A stretch of DNA of 32,398 nucleotides from an uncultured Opitutia bacterium (GTDB lineage: Bacteria; Verrucomicrobiota; Verrucomicrobiia; Opitutales; UBA953). Numbering within the stretch: the stretch's first letter is position 1; every line of letters begins with the position of its first letter. The notes under the pieces were generated by a model. The model was not told where the DNA came from. It saw only the letters and a list, made by a program, of their open reading frames with translations, and did not search any database. Below, piece by piece: positions 6,516 to 14,056 of this stretch. Position numbers and translations under genes: made by a program. The stretch spans positions 1 to 32,398 of the forward strand of contig CAITUF010000001.1 in NCBI GenBank assembly GCA_903895475.1. The letters are read 5' to 3'.

Positions 6516-7986
6516 CGCGCCACCCATGCTCGCCGAAACGACGCTCGCCGAATGGGCGACGGCGGGTACGGGCTGGACGCACCTCCCTTACCTCGCCCGT
6601 TTTCCCGCGGCTAGCCTGCCCGCGGATTGGCGTACCTTACTCCGCGGCCGCTTCCATGCGGTGCTGGAAAGCGGACGGACAGGTAGCCTCACCATCGCGG
6701 TGCCGATCTCTGCCCGTGCCACGGTCTTCGCCGCCGATGGCCGCGTCGTCGTGCATGCGGCTGACGGCGCTCAAGAAGTTGAAGCCGATAAACCGCTGGA
6801 TGCCTTACGCCGATGGTCGCAAGAGCACCGCGCACCAACTTTCCCCGGCTGGCCCATTTTCCAAGGCGGTCTCATCGTGGCACTCGGCTATGAGTTGGCC
6901 ACGCAGTTCGAGCCCGTACACTCCGCCCATGCGGATGTGCCTTGTCCCTCGGCCGTTTTCCTAGAGGCCACGGAGGCGTACGTTTACGATGACGCCAAAC
7001 GCGAACTGACGGTCGTGGTATTATGTCCTGCGACCGGTCGGCACGAGACGACCTGGCGGTTAGCTCAAGGTCGTGCCCTCGCCTTAGCCCAAAATTGGTT
7101 CGAGGCCTGTGCGTCCGCAGCGCCACTGCTCGGGTCGGCGGTCTTGCCAGCGACGCCGGTCGCGGAGTCTTTAACGCGTCCGGAATTTGCAGCCGCCGTT
7201 CGGCAGGTGCTGGCCTATATCTCCGCGGGGGACACCTATCAGGTGAACCTTTCAACGCGACTCGAGGTGCCCGCGGTCGACCCCGCGCTTGCCTACGCTG
7301 CCCTGCGCCAAGCTAATCCCTCGCCTTACATGGGCTTGCTGAGTCTGCCGACTGGCACCTTAGCCTGCGGTTCCCCCGAGCTGTTAGTCGAAGTGACGGG
7401 TGGGCGCATTGCTTCTCGGCCGATTGCGGGGACGCGCCCGCGCGGAGCCGATGCCGCGGCGGATGCGGCGTGGGTGCAGGAACTTTCGGGCGACACCAAA
7501 GAGCGTGCCGAGCATTTGATGCTGGTCGACTTATTGCGCAATGATGTGGGCCGCGTGGCGGCACCAGGCTCGGTGCATGTGCCGGAGTTCATGGCTGTGG
7601 AGAAATACTCGCATGTCATGCATCTCGTCTCACAGGTGGAAGGCCGCTTGGCCGCCGGGGTCGGCCCCGCCGAGGTCGTGCGGGCGTTATTCCCGGGCGG
7701 CACCATCACCGGCGCGCCCAAGGTTCGGACGATGCAGATCATCGCGGAGCTCGAACCCGTTGCCCGCGGTTTCTACACCGGCTCCATCGGCTGGGTCGGG
7801 GCTAATGGTGACCTGTGCCTGAATATTATTATTCGGTCCCTGTGGACGACGGGTGGGCGTAGTTTTATTCAAGCGGGCGCCGGCATTGTCGCCGACTCTC
7901 TCCCCGACCGTGAACATGCGGAATCCTGGCGCAAGGCGCAGGCTCCCTTACTGGCGGCCGCCCGCGCCGCCTTACCTCCATGCTAG
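6508..7986 (+). CDS. pabB: Aminodeoxychorismate synthase component I-like (PabB) chorismate-binding enzyme
   Basis: The 492-residue protein has the complete chorismate-binding domain: EFAAAVRQVLAYISAGDTYQ, PSPYMGLL, ASRPIAGTRPRG, SGDTKERAEHLMLVDLLRND, VEKYSHVMHLVS, FPGGTITGAPKVRTM and GSIGWVGANGDLCLNI. The N-terminal third resembles the TrpE/PabB N-domain. Family members convert chorismate and an amide nitrogen from a PabA-type glutaminase into aminodeoxychorismate or anthranilate. The class IV aminotransferase overlapping downstream argues for PabB. The motif at residues 305-309 is PIAGT, as in anthranilate synthase TrpE. E. coli PabB has PIKGT, with the lysine acting as nucleophile, so pure sequence reading leaves some ambiguity. 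No pabA is in the window. The start is GTG 6508 (eight-base overlap) or ATG 6526; neither has a Shine-Dalgarno. Confidence 0.87.
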   Translation: MNNAPPMLAETTLAEWATAGTGWTHLPYLARFPAASLPADWRTLLRGRFHAVLESGRTGSLTIAVPISARATVFAADGRVVVHAADGAQEVEADKPLDALRRWSQEHRAPTFPGWPIFQGGLIVALGYELATQFEPVHSAHADVPCPSAVFLEATEAYVYDDAKRELTVVVLCPATGRHETTWRLAQGRALALAQNWFEACASAAPLLGSAVLPATPVAESLTRPEFAAAVRQVLAYISAGDTYQVNLSTRLEVPAVDPALAYAALRQANPSPYMGLLSLPTGTLACGSPELLVEVTGGRIASRPIAGTRPRGADAAADAAWVQELSGDTKERAEHLMLVDLLRNDVGRVAAPGSVHVPEFMAVEKYSHVMHLVSQVEGRLAAGVGPAEVVRALFPGGTITGAPKVRTMQIIAELEPVARGFYTGSIGWVGANGDLCLNIIIRSLWTTGGRSFIQAGAGIVADSLPDREHAESWRKAQAPLLAAARAALPPC

Positions 7987-8837
7987 CTTGGTGTTCCGGC
8001 GATTACCTAAATGTCCCCGATGGCGCGGACGTGGCGACCCTTCAGCCGGGGCGGTGTCTCTTCGAAACCTTCGCGCTCCGCGGTGGTGAGGTCGCTTGCA
8101 TCTCTGATCATCTCGCGCGCTTGGCCTTAGCCTGTCCGCGCCTGGGACTCGACCCGCGCCGCCTGCACTTGGGCGCTGGTCCCTCCTCGGAAGCCTGGGC
8201 GCCGATTCTCCACAAGTTACTGGCGTCAGCCAATCTCACCGACGCCATCGTTCGTTTAATCGTGGCGGCTCGCCCCGATGCCTTAGCGCGCGAATGGGTC
8301 AGCGTGCGGCCACTGCCGCCGACCCCGTCCGAGATAGATTTATTTGCGCTGCAGACGCGGCGCGACGCACCGGAGTGGTTACCGCGCCCCAAGAGCGGGC
8401 CTTGGCAGAATTCCGCCACCGCCTGGCGCGAACTTAAATCCATCGCCGATCGTGGCGATACCGAAGGCGTCCAGTGTGACGCGAATGGTCATGTCAGCGA
8501 AGCCACGCGGAGTTCCTTGGCCTGGTGGGATGGTGAGCGTTGGTGTTTCCCGGCGATTTCCACCGGACGCTTACCGGGCACGGCCGCGGCACAGTTTCGT
8601 TCGATTGTGGCGCAAGCTGGCCGGACCTGCGTCGACGTGGCCGTGCCATTTCCGGTGGACGCGCGTTCGGTCGTCGTCTTGCGGTCCACCTTCACGGCTG
8701 GGGCGGTTTTGGCCCGTCGTTACCAAACGACCGCGGGGGAAGTGCAGTGGCTACCCTCCTCCGACCAGGCTGAAGCCCACGCCCGCTTGGCCGACTTGGC
8801 GGCGTGGCGTGCTCAGCGATCCGTCAGCCTCGTGTAA
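7980..8837 (+). CDS. pabC: Class IV aminotransferase, probable 4-amino-4-deoxychorismate lyase (PabC)
   Basis: The 285-residue protein has the fold-type IV PLP enzyme layout: RCLFETFALRGG near residue 25, a helix with DHLARLALACPRLGL, then a core with GHVSEATRSSLAWW (E174) and a late GRLPGTAAAQF. K138 (in RPKSGPW) lies 36 residues before E174, close to the 34-residue distance in E. coli PabC, so it is the best candidate for the PLP lysine. The sequence is otherwise divergent. The family splits aminodeoxychorismate into p-aminobenzoate and pyruvate. The start overlaps the end of pabB by seven bases, supporting a coupled PABA module. A D-amino acid or branched-chain aminotransferase is the alternative. 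The 3' end overlaps the convergent membrane-protein gene by 25 bp. Confidence 0.8.
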   Translation: MLAWCSGDYLNVPDGADVATLQPGRCLFETFALRGGEVACISDHLARLALACPRLGLDPRRLHLGAGPSSEAWAPILHKLLASANLTDAIVRLIVAARPDALAREWVSVRPLPPTPSEIDLFALQTRRDAPEWLPRPKSGPWQNSATAWRELKSIADRGDTEGVQCDANGHVSEATRSSLAWWDGERWCFPAISTGRLPGTAAAQFRSIVAQAGRTCVDVAVPFPVDARSVVVLRSTFTAGAVLARRYQTTAGEVQWLPSSDQAEAHARLADLAAWRAQRSVSLV

Positions 8838-9193
8838 AGCGGGAGCGCAGTCGAGAGGATGAAGAGCGTCAGGAAGCCTACGCTGGCGACGGCCGAGAAG
8901 CAGACGGCGACGAGCAGCGTGGCCATCTTGCTAGCGCCTTCCTCATCCGCTTGGCGGTAGCCTTTGACGGCGACCCAGGTCGCAATGACGCCGAGTACGA
9001 GCAGCGTGAGTAGCGCCGCGGTGAAATAATTGAAGAAGAAGCCAGTCACGGCAGGCAGTGCGCCGGGTTCACCTTGGATAAGGGAGATGAGAATGGGTTG
9101 AGCGCGGAACGCCACGGCACCCACGGATGTAGGGAGGGCGGCGGAAAGGAAGACGGCCAGGGCCGAGACGATTTTAAGCTCGCGGGGGTTCAT
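8813..9193 (-). CDS. Small three-helix membrane protein, unknown function
   Basis: The ORF track begins at 9256, but the hydrophobic protein starts naturally at the ATG at 9193 (MNPRELKIVSALAVFLSAAL), giving 126 residues. Three membrane segments are visible at about residues 8-35, 52-78 and 90-118. A short basic/acidic loop (KGYRQADEEGASK) separates the second and third. No motif points to a function. The stop end overlaps pabC by 25 bp in convergent orientation. The start is divergent from the CNNM/CBS gene across 89 bp. Confidence 0.7.
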   Translation of the reverse strand: MNPRELKIVSALAVFLSAALPTSVGAVAFRAQPILISLIQGEPGALPAVTGFFFNYFTAALLTLLVLGVIATWVAVKGYRQADEEGASKMATLLVAVCFSAVASVGFLTLFILSTALPLYTRLTDR

Positions 9194-9282
9194 GGCCGGA
9201 TTGTTTCTATCGAGCCCTTCGCGGTCAATGTCGGGATTCTCCCTCGCCAACGGCAACCCATCGCCCTAGGGTCCCTGTTCCT

Positions 9283-10371
9283 ATGGACGTCGGTTTTCTT
9301 TGGCCTCTCTTTATCCTCCTAAACGGTAGTGCCGCTGGCGTTTCGCTCGTGGCAGGGGTCGTGGCCGCCTTTTCCCCAGGGGAAATCGAGGAGTTACGCC
9401 GGCAAGATGCGAAGGCGGCAGTGTCCTTGGAGCGTTGCCGTGGTGACCAAGGCAATACCTTGGCGGCTTTCGAAGTCCTGACGGCGGCCTTCGTCGGGAT
9501 GAGCGCCTTGCTTGGCGGCATCCTGCTCGGGGATAGGCTCATGGATAAGGCTTTTGCGGGTTGGCAGATGGCCGCGGGGATTGCCCTAGCGATTGTCGCC
9601 GTTTCTTTTCTGATGTCGTGGCTGACGGTGATGCTCCCCCGTAAGCTCGGGATGCACCTCCGCATCTCGCTCGCGCCGCGGATTGCGCCGACGCTTTCCT
9701 TGGTGCGCGGGGCTGCTTCCGTGCTGCGGAGTTTCGGTAAATTGCACGATTCCCTAGCACCGCCGGAAGAACCAGGGATTGACCGCGCGGATGCAGATAT
9801 CGGCAGTATGGCGCAGGCCGCCGCCCGCGAAGGTAAGATCACGCAGGCTGAGAGCACTTTAGTTGCCAACGCCGTCCGCCTCGATGACATCCCGGTTTCG
9901 CAGGTCCTCACGCCTCGGCCCGTGGTCACGGCAGTTGATGTCGACCTATCGGTCGGCGATGTGCTCCGCATGTATCCGAACGTCCCGCATGGCCGCTTGC
10001 CGGTGTGGGAAGGTAACCCTGACCGGATTGTCGGCATTGTCCGCCGTCGCGATATTTTGAAGGCGGCCGGTGAGGGCCGCCGGGAGGTGAAGGTCCGGGA
10101 GCTCATGGGCAAGGCCCATATTGTCCCCGAGAATGCGACCCTCTCGGATGCGCTCCATGACCTCGTGCGCGCCCACCAGCAGTTAGCGGTGGTCGTCGAT
10201 GAGTTCGGCGCCTTTGCCGGCGTGATCACGCTCGAAGACGTCTTTGAGTCGCTCTTGGGCGTCGAGATTTATGAGAAGGATGACCCGCATCCGGACATGC
10301 GCGAACTAGCCCGGCAACGCGGACATCGCGTCGGCCGCCGCCCCTCGGGTGAGGCTGGCAATAAACTATGA
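9283..10371 (+). CDS. CNNM/CBS-pair membrane protein (CorC/HlyC-like, hemolysin family)
   Basis: The 362-residue product has an N-terminal DUF21/CNNM membrane domain with about four helices (residues 1-125, containing SAAGVSLVAGVVAAFSPGEI, SALLGGILLGDRLMD and AGIALAIVAVSFLMSWLTVM). A cytoplasmic linker follows (IGSMAQAAAREGKITQAEST), then two CBS motifs at about 205-330 (VLTPRPVVTAVDVDLSVGDV and VVVDEFGAFAGVITLEDVFESLLG). The family is linked to Mg2+/Co2+ transport or efflux and metal homeostasis. It ends soon after the second CBS motif and has no C-terminal CorC/HlyC transporter-associated domain, a shorter form that is also common. The start follows TTCCT with no Shine-Dalgarno. The stop overlaps lgt by four bases (ATGA). 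Confidence 0.9.
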   Translation: MDVGFLWPLFILLNGSAAGVSLVAGVVAAFSPGEIEELRRQDAKAAVSLERCRGDQGNTLAAFEVLTAAFVGMSALLGGILLGDRLMDKAFAGWQMAAGIALAIVAVSFLMSWLTVMLPRKLGMHLRISLAPRIAPTLSLVRGAASVLRSFGKLHDSLAPPEEPGIDRADADIGSMAQAAAREGKITQAESTLVANAVRLDDIPVSQVLTPRPVVTAVDVDLSVGDVLRMYPNVPHGRLPVWEGNPDRIVGIVRRRDILKAAGEGRREVKVRELMGKAHIVPENATLSDALHDLVRAHQQLAVVVDEFGAFAGVITLEDVFESLLGVEIYEKDDPHPDMRELARQRGHRVGRRPSGEAGNKL

Positions 10372-11195
10372 ACCTCGCGGCGGTGTCGGCGGCCCTTGCT
10401 TACTGGGTGCATGACCTCGACCCAGTGGCCTTCCGTTTCCCGGAGGGCTGGCCGTTACACGGCGTTCATTGGTATGGACTCTCTTATGCGGCTGGTTTCC
10501 TTGTCGCCGCTTTGCTCCTAGCCCACTGGCGTCGCCAGGCGGTGGCGCCCGTCCGCGATGTGGTCGATGAATCCGCCCTCATCACCGCCATCATGGTAGG
10601 TGTCGTCCTCGGTGGCCGCTTGGGCCATGTGATCTTATACGCCCGCGATGAATTCATGGCGGACCCGCTGATGCTTTTCCGCGTGTGGCAAGGCGGCATG
10701 GCCAGCCATGGCGGCTTCTTGGGCGTACTCCTAGCGGCCGTCTGGTTTGCCCGGACGCGCCGGGTACCCTTCTTGGCGGTGGGTGACTTAGTCTGCGCTT
10801 TGGCTCCCGCCGGGCTGCTCTTTGGACGCTTAGCCAATTTCGTGAACGCGGAACTCGTCGGGCGCACGACCACGGTCCCTTGGGCGGTAATTTTTCCGCG
10901 TGAAGGCCAAGAGCCGCGGCACCCGTCGCAGCTATACGAGGCTTTCGGCGAAGGCCTCCTCCCGTTGCTTTGGATTCTTTGGCGTTACCCGAAGCGCTTG
11001 CCGCCGGGTCAAGTCGCGGGCGAGTTCCTTCTCCTCTATGCGGTGGCGCGCTTTATCAGCGAATGGTTCCGCCTGCCCGAGGACGGTTATATTCTTGGAA
11101 TGACCGCTGGGCAGTTCTGGACCCTGCCGATGGCGATCGGTGGCCTTTACCTTATCTTCCGTGCCCGTACGGGGGCGAAAGATGTTGCCCGCTGA
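10368..11195 (+). CDS. lgt: Prolipoprotein diacylglyceryl transferase Lgt
   Basis: The 275-residue polytopic protein has about seven membrane helices. The Lgt signature GRLANFVNAELVGR lies at about residues 147-160, the conserved MASHGGFLG in the third helix, and RHPSQLYEAFGEG around residue 180. A late FRLPEDG segment is also typical. Lgt transfers the diacylglyceryl group from phosphatidylglycerol to the lipobox cysteine of prolipoproteins at the inner membrane, the first step of lipoprotein maturation. The ATG overlaps the end of the CNNM/CBS gene (ATGA), indicating coupling. The length is within the family's usual range. Confidence 0.96.
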   Translation: MNLAAVSAALAYWVHDLDPVAFRFPEGWPLHGVHWYGLSYAAGFLVAALLLAHWRRQAVAPVRDVVDESALITAIMVGVVLGGRLGHVILYARDEFMADPLMLFRVWQGGMASHGGFLGVLLAAVWFARTRRVPFLAVGDLVCALAPAGLLFGRLANFVNAELVGRTTTVPWAVIFPREGQEPRHPSQLYEAFGEGLLPLLWILWRYPKRLPPGQVAGEFLLLYAVARFISEWFRLPEDGYILGMTAGQFWTLPMAIGGLYLIFRARTGAKDVAR

Positions 11196-11225
11196 AGCGG
11201 TCGGTGGGAGAAGCGTGGCCGCGAC

Positions 11226-12389
11226 ATGATCACCGTCCCGCTCCTCGACCTTGGCCCACAGAACCGCGCCCTTGAAGCCCAGTTCGAGGCCGCCTTTCGC
11301 GACGTCTTACGCTCCAATCAGTTTATCATGGGGCCGCGGCTCGAGGCCTTCGAGAAGGACTGTGCGGCTTTCCTCGGCGTCAAGCACGCCCTCGGCGTGT
11401 CATCGGGTACGGATGCACTCCTGCTCGCCCTCATGGCCCTCGATATTGGCGAAGGCGATGAAGTCCTCATCCCGTCCTTCACCTTCTTTGCGACCGCTGG
11501 TTCTGTGGCGCGCCTCGGCGCTGTTCCCGTCTGGGTCGACGTCGACCCGCACCATTTCAACATCGATCTGGCTGATGCTGCCCGCAAGGTCAGCCCGCGC
11601 ACCCGAGTAATCATGCCGGTGCACCTCTTCGGCCAGTCGTGCGACCTCGTCGCCTTGCAGGCCTTTGCCTCCGCGCATCGCCTCCGTATTCTCGAAGACG
11701 CCGCGCAATCCATGGGCGCTCGCTGGCAAGGACGGAGCACGATGTCGGTCGGCGATCTGGGGGCTACTAGCTTCTTCCCGTCAAAGAACTTGGGCGGGAT
11801 GGGCGATTCGGGCTTGGTGACGACTTCGGACGACGCCCTCGCGGACCGCGCGCGTATCTTACGCGTCCACGGCATGCAGCCGAAGTATTACCATCGCGAG
11901 ATTGGCGCGAATTTCCGCATGGATCCGCTCCAAGCCGCGTTGTTGCACCTGAAACTACCGCACCTGCCGGAGTATAATTGTGCGCGCGCGGGGAATGCGA
12001 ATTTCTACCATACGGCGCTCAAAGGGAAGACGGGTATCGCGGAGAACCGACCAGGCGTGGAAGCCGCGGCGAAGATTCTGCTCCCGGTGGATTTCTCGGG
12101 CCAAGGCATTTGGAATCAATTCACCTTGCGGGTCCCTGGTGGCCGTCGCGATGCGCTCAAGGCGTTTCTCACGACCCGCAAGATTGGCTGCGAAATCTAT
12201 TACCCAATTCCGCTCCACCGTCAGGAATGTTTTGCTTCGGCGGGCTATCGAGGCGGGGACAGTGTGCCCATCTCGGAGCAACTCTCGGCTGAAGTCCTCA
12301 GTATTCCTATCTTCCCTGAACTCGCCCCGGACCAGCGTCAGTGGGTAGCGGATTCGCTCGCAGATTTTGCGGCCGGGAAGACGGAGTGA
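11226..12389 (+). CDS. DegT/DnrJ/EryC1/StrS family PLP-dependent sugar aminotransferase
   Basis: The 387-residue product carries all landmarks of the family: VPLLDLGPQNRALE at the start, FIMGPRLEAFEKDCAAFLGV, GVSSGTDALLLAL, VLIPSFTFFATAGSV, MPVHLFGQ, and ILEDAAQSMGA before the PLP lysine K187 in FFPSKNLGG. IGANFRMDPLQAALL follows. These enzymes transaminate keto-sugars bound to nucleotides for O-antigen, glycoprotein or other glycans, usually with glutamate as donor. It starts 30 bp after lgt and may be co-transcribed with it. No sugar dehydratase is adjacent, but gmd begins at the right edge. The substrate cannot be assigned. A nested inverted repeat begins nine bases after the stop. Confidence 0.93.
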   Translation: MITVPLLDLGPQNRALEAQFEAAFRDVLRSNQFIMGPRLEAFEKDCAAFLGVKHALGVSSGTDALLLALMALDIGEGDEVLIPSFTFFATAGSVARLGAVPVWVDVDPHHFNIDLADAARKVSPRTRVIMPVHLFGQSCDLVALQAFASAHRLRILEDAAQSMGARWQGRSTMSVGDLGATSFFPSKNLGGMGDSGLVTTSDDALADRARILRVHGMQPKYYHREIGANFRMDPLQAALLHLKLPHLPEYNCARAGNANFYHTALKGKTGIAENRPGVEAAAKILLPVDFSGQGIWNQFTLRVPGGRRDALKAFLTTRKIGCEIYYPIPLHRQECFASAGYRGGDSVPISEQLSAEVLSIPIFPELAPDQRQWVADSLADFAAGKTE

Positions 12390-12397
12390 TTCGGAGG

Positions 12398-12515
12398 TAG
12401 GGGCGCCACTGCGTGGCGTCCGTTCGCTGCGCAACGTAGTGGTCTGATTAACGTAGCTAAGCCCCGATGACTCTCGGCATCGGTTTAGAACGGACGCGAC
12501 GCAGTCGCGCCCCTA
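12398..12515. repeat. Nested inverted repeat: 28-bp arms, each arm itself a hairpin
   Basis: The arms are 12398-12425 and 12488-12515. One arm is the reverse complement of the other except at two positions. Each arm also folds on itself: CGCCAC-TGC-GTGGCG on the left and CGCGAC-TGC-GTCGCG on the right. The two mismatches between the arms are exactly the two bases that pair with each other in the inner hairpin, so the small hairpin is preserved. The 62-bp centre contains a further hairpin CCGATG/CATCGG and a direct repeat AACGTAG. No T run and no ORF are present. Confidence 0.8.
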
Positions 12516-12560
12516 TCCGTGCCCCAGCCAATCATCCGGTCTCCGGTTTCCCTTTGAAGC

Positions 12561-12595
12561 GTATCTTACCGCTAACCGCTCTCCGCCAACCGCTA
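12561..12595. repeat. Dispersed intergenic repeat, copy 1
   Basis: CGCTCTCCGCCAACCGCTA at 12577-12595 matches CGCTTTCCGCCCACCGCTA at 31823-31841 in 17 of 19 positions. The similarity extends leftward through a GYATCTT sequence with a short gap. The word ACCGCTAAC also occurs in both places. Both copies lie in non-coding DNA. This is a small repeat family, REP- or MITE-like in placement; its extent in the genome is unknown. Confidence 0.55.
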
Positions 12596-12608
12596 CGACC
12601 TTCGTCTC

Positions 12609-12947
12609 TCAGAAGAACCGAATGGTCTTCGCCTTCATCTTCTCATGTTCGGCGTCGGTGCAAGGGGCGTTCGTCGGCGCGTCGGCCGGCTTATCGGTGG
12701 ACTGCACGAGCCCGTTGGCCAGTAAGTATTTTTCGACCTCTTCGCCGGAGACGTCGGCGAGCATCACCCCGTTAACTTCGACGCAAGGGGAGAGACGTTG
12801 GCCGGTCTTCTCGACCATCTCGGCGTAATTCGTCGGGACATTGATGATGTCCACATCTTCGAAGGCGAGGCCATGCTTGCGCATGACGGCGCGGACGCCG
12901 TTGCTCCAGCCGCAGCTGGGTTTGAGGTAGGCCTTAATCGTAAGCAT
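12609..12947 (-). CDS. Glutaredoxin-like thiol protein (monothiol CGWS)
   Basis: The 112-residue product has a thioredoxin-fold glutaredoxin core of about 80 residues: strand LTIKAYLKPS, active site CGWS (C12, with Ser replacing the second Cys) followed by a helix. The likely cis-proline lies in RLSPCVEVNG, and a DVSGEEVEKYLLANGL end completes the core. A roughly 28-residue polar tail contains one further cysteine. Monothiol glutaredoxins act in iron-sulfur handling or deglutathionylation, but this small divergent form cannot be assigned. The gene follows the response regulator on the same strand after 30 bp and may be co-transcribed. AGAGGG directly abuts the ATG, too close for a normal Shine-Dalgarno. 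Confidence 0.8.
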   Translation of the reverse strand: MLTIKAYLKPSCGWSNGVRAVMRKHGLAFEDVDIINVPTNYAEMVEKTGQRLSPCVEVNGVMLADVSGEEVEKYLLANGLVQSTDKPADAPTNAPCTDAEHEKMKAKTIRFF

Positions 12948-12977
12948 CCCTCTAACTTGCGCGCCTTTCGGCGGGAA

Positions 12978-13742
12978 TCAAGCGCGGCGAATTTTTTTAC
13001 CAGATTTCGCTGTGGCCTCAGGCTCATACCAGTAGCCGATGCCGTGAATCGTCCGGAAGCACTCCAGACCTCGCCCGAGCTTTTGGAAGGCCTCGCGGAT
13101 CTTCGCAATATATTGGTCCAAGGAGCGGCTCCGTACGTTCGCGTGGACGCCCCAGACTGCATGGATGAGGCTATTACGGCTGATGATCACGCCGGGATTG
13201 GCGTGCAGGTGATAAAGAATACCAATTTCCTTCCGCCCGAGTTTACAGCTCTTGCCTGGACCAAAGACCAACTCCAGTCGCTCGGGGTGAACTTCGGCGC
13301 CGTTAAAGTGGAAGACGCTCGTCGCGAGGTCGGCGTTGCGCGTAAGCCGGCTATCGCCCGCGGTTTCGCTGCGCCGGAGCACCGCATGGATGCGGGCCGC
13401 CAGTTCTTCGGGGTGGTACGGCTTACCGATGAAGTCATCGGCGCCCGCCTCGAGCGCCTTGACGATGGCGCTTGGCGTCTGGACGCTCGCCAGGAAAATC
13501 ACCGCTGCGGGGGCGCCGGACTTGCGGATACGTTCCAAGACCGTGAGCCCATCGAGGTCGGGCAGGGTGGGGTCGAGCAGCACCAGGTGCACGTGGTTTT
13601 CTTCGATGAACTTAAGGGCGGTGGCCCCCTTGTGGAACGTTTGCGTCGCGAACCCGGCATCGGCGAGTTGCTGGTGCAGGGTCGCGGCTAAGCTGCGATC
13701 GTCTTCAACGATAACGATGAGGGGCCTCTGCTGGGGACTCAT
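12978..13742 (-). CDS. OmpR/PhoB-type response regulator, no adjacent kinase
   Basis: I start at the ATG at 13742 (MSPQQRPLIVIVEDD), giving 254 residues. The receiver domain (about 7-122) has the acidic pocket E13/D14/D15, phosphoacceptor D57 in VLLDPTLPD, S86 in the Thr/Ser switch position and K107 in FIGKPY, so it looks functional. The C-terminal winged helix (about 145-240) shows GRKEIGILYHLHANPGVIIS, then VRSRSLDQYIAKIREAF and FRTIHGIGYWYEP, typical of the DNA-binding trans_reg_C domain. No histidine kinase is in the window, so it is an orphan here. It is divergent from the 58-residue membrane protein and 0.4 kb from the autotransporter promoter, either of which could be a target. Confidence 0.92.
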   Translation of the reverse strand: MSPQQRPLIVIVEDDRSLAATLHQQLADAGFATQTFHKGATALKFIEENHVHLVLLDPTLPDLDGLTVLERIRKSGAPAAVIFLASVQTPSAIVKALEAGADDFIGKPYHPEELAARIHAVLRRSETAGDSRLTRNADLATSVFHFNGAEVHPERLELVFGPGKSCKLGRKEIGILYHLHANPGVIISRNSLIHAVWGVHANVRSRSLDQYIAKIREAFQKLGRGLECFRTIHGIGYWYEPEATAKSGKKIRRA

Positions 13743-13799
13743 GCAGAAAAACGGGGGTGGACTGTGGGGTTGCCGCAAAGTGGGTTTGCGGCGGGGTGC

Positions 13800-13811
13800 T
13801 TACATATGTAA
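13800..13811. promoter_or_regulatory. Perfect 12-bp palindrome between divergent genes, possible operator
   Basis: TTACATATGTAA is a perfect palindrome. It lies 58 bp before the response regulator start and 55 bp before the small membrane-protein start. The central position between two divergent genes suggests a binding site for a dimeric regulator, possibly the response regulator itself. Confidence 0.45.
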
Positions 13812-13865
13812 AAAAGAGCCCGTGGTTGCCAAGCCCATTAGAAACCATTTTGTGGGGACCTAGGT

Positions 13866-14042
13866 ATGAGCACATTCGAACAGGCCGAACCGAAAACCCC
13901 CAAGTGGTTAATCCTGTTATGTTTAGTCATCTTTATAGGTTCAGCCGCCTTTGGCGGGTATGCCTTGGCGAAGTCAGCCGAGGAGAAAGCCAGCCGGAAG
14001 TCCGCCGATCCTTTTGCTGACCGGAGCCTGTTCGGGCGCTGA
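13866..14042 (+). CDS. 58-residue single-pass membrane protein, not in the ORF track
   Basis: The ATG at 13866 opens a 58-codon frame ending in TGA at 14040-14042, just below the length limit of the supplied track. The product is polar at first (MSTFEQAEPKTPK). One strong membrane helix follows at about residues 14-36 (WLILLCLVIFIGSAAFGGYA), then a charged tail with KSAEEKASRKSADPF and RSLFGR. A GGGGA sequence lies 7-11 bases before the start codon, and the gene fills the gap between the response regulator and the autotransporter promoter. It resembles small membrane proteins that regulate or scaffold envelope systems, but no family was recognised. The hydrophobic/charged pattern makes a chance ORF unlikely. 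Confidence 0.65.
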   Translation: MSTFEQAEPKTPKWLILLCLVIFIGSAAFGGYALAKSAEEKASRKSADPFADRSLFGR

Positions 14043-14056
14043 GGCCGACGGTCAGT

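Noticed and set aside
12398-12515. Nested inverted repeat as a standard transcription terminator for the DegT gene
   Set aside because: The stems are GC-rich but no T run follows on either strand, and the 62-bp centre is too long for an intrinsic terminator.
12798-13691. 297-codon plus-strand ORF opposite the response regulator
   Set aside because: The minus strand encodes a complete response regulator and glutaredoxin with all key residues; the plus-strand frame is its antisense shadow.
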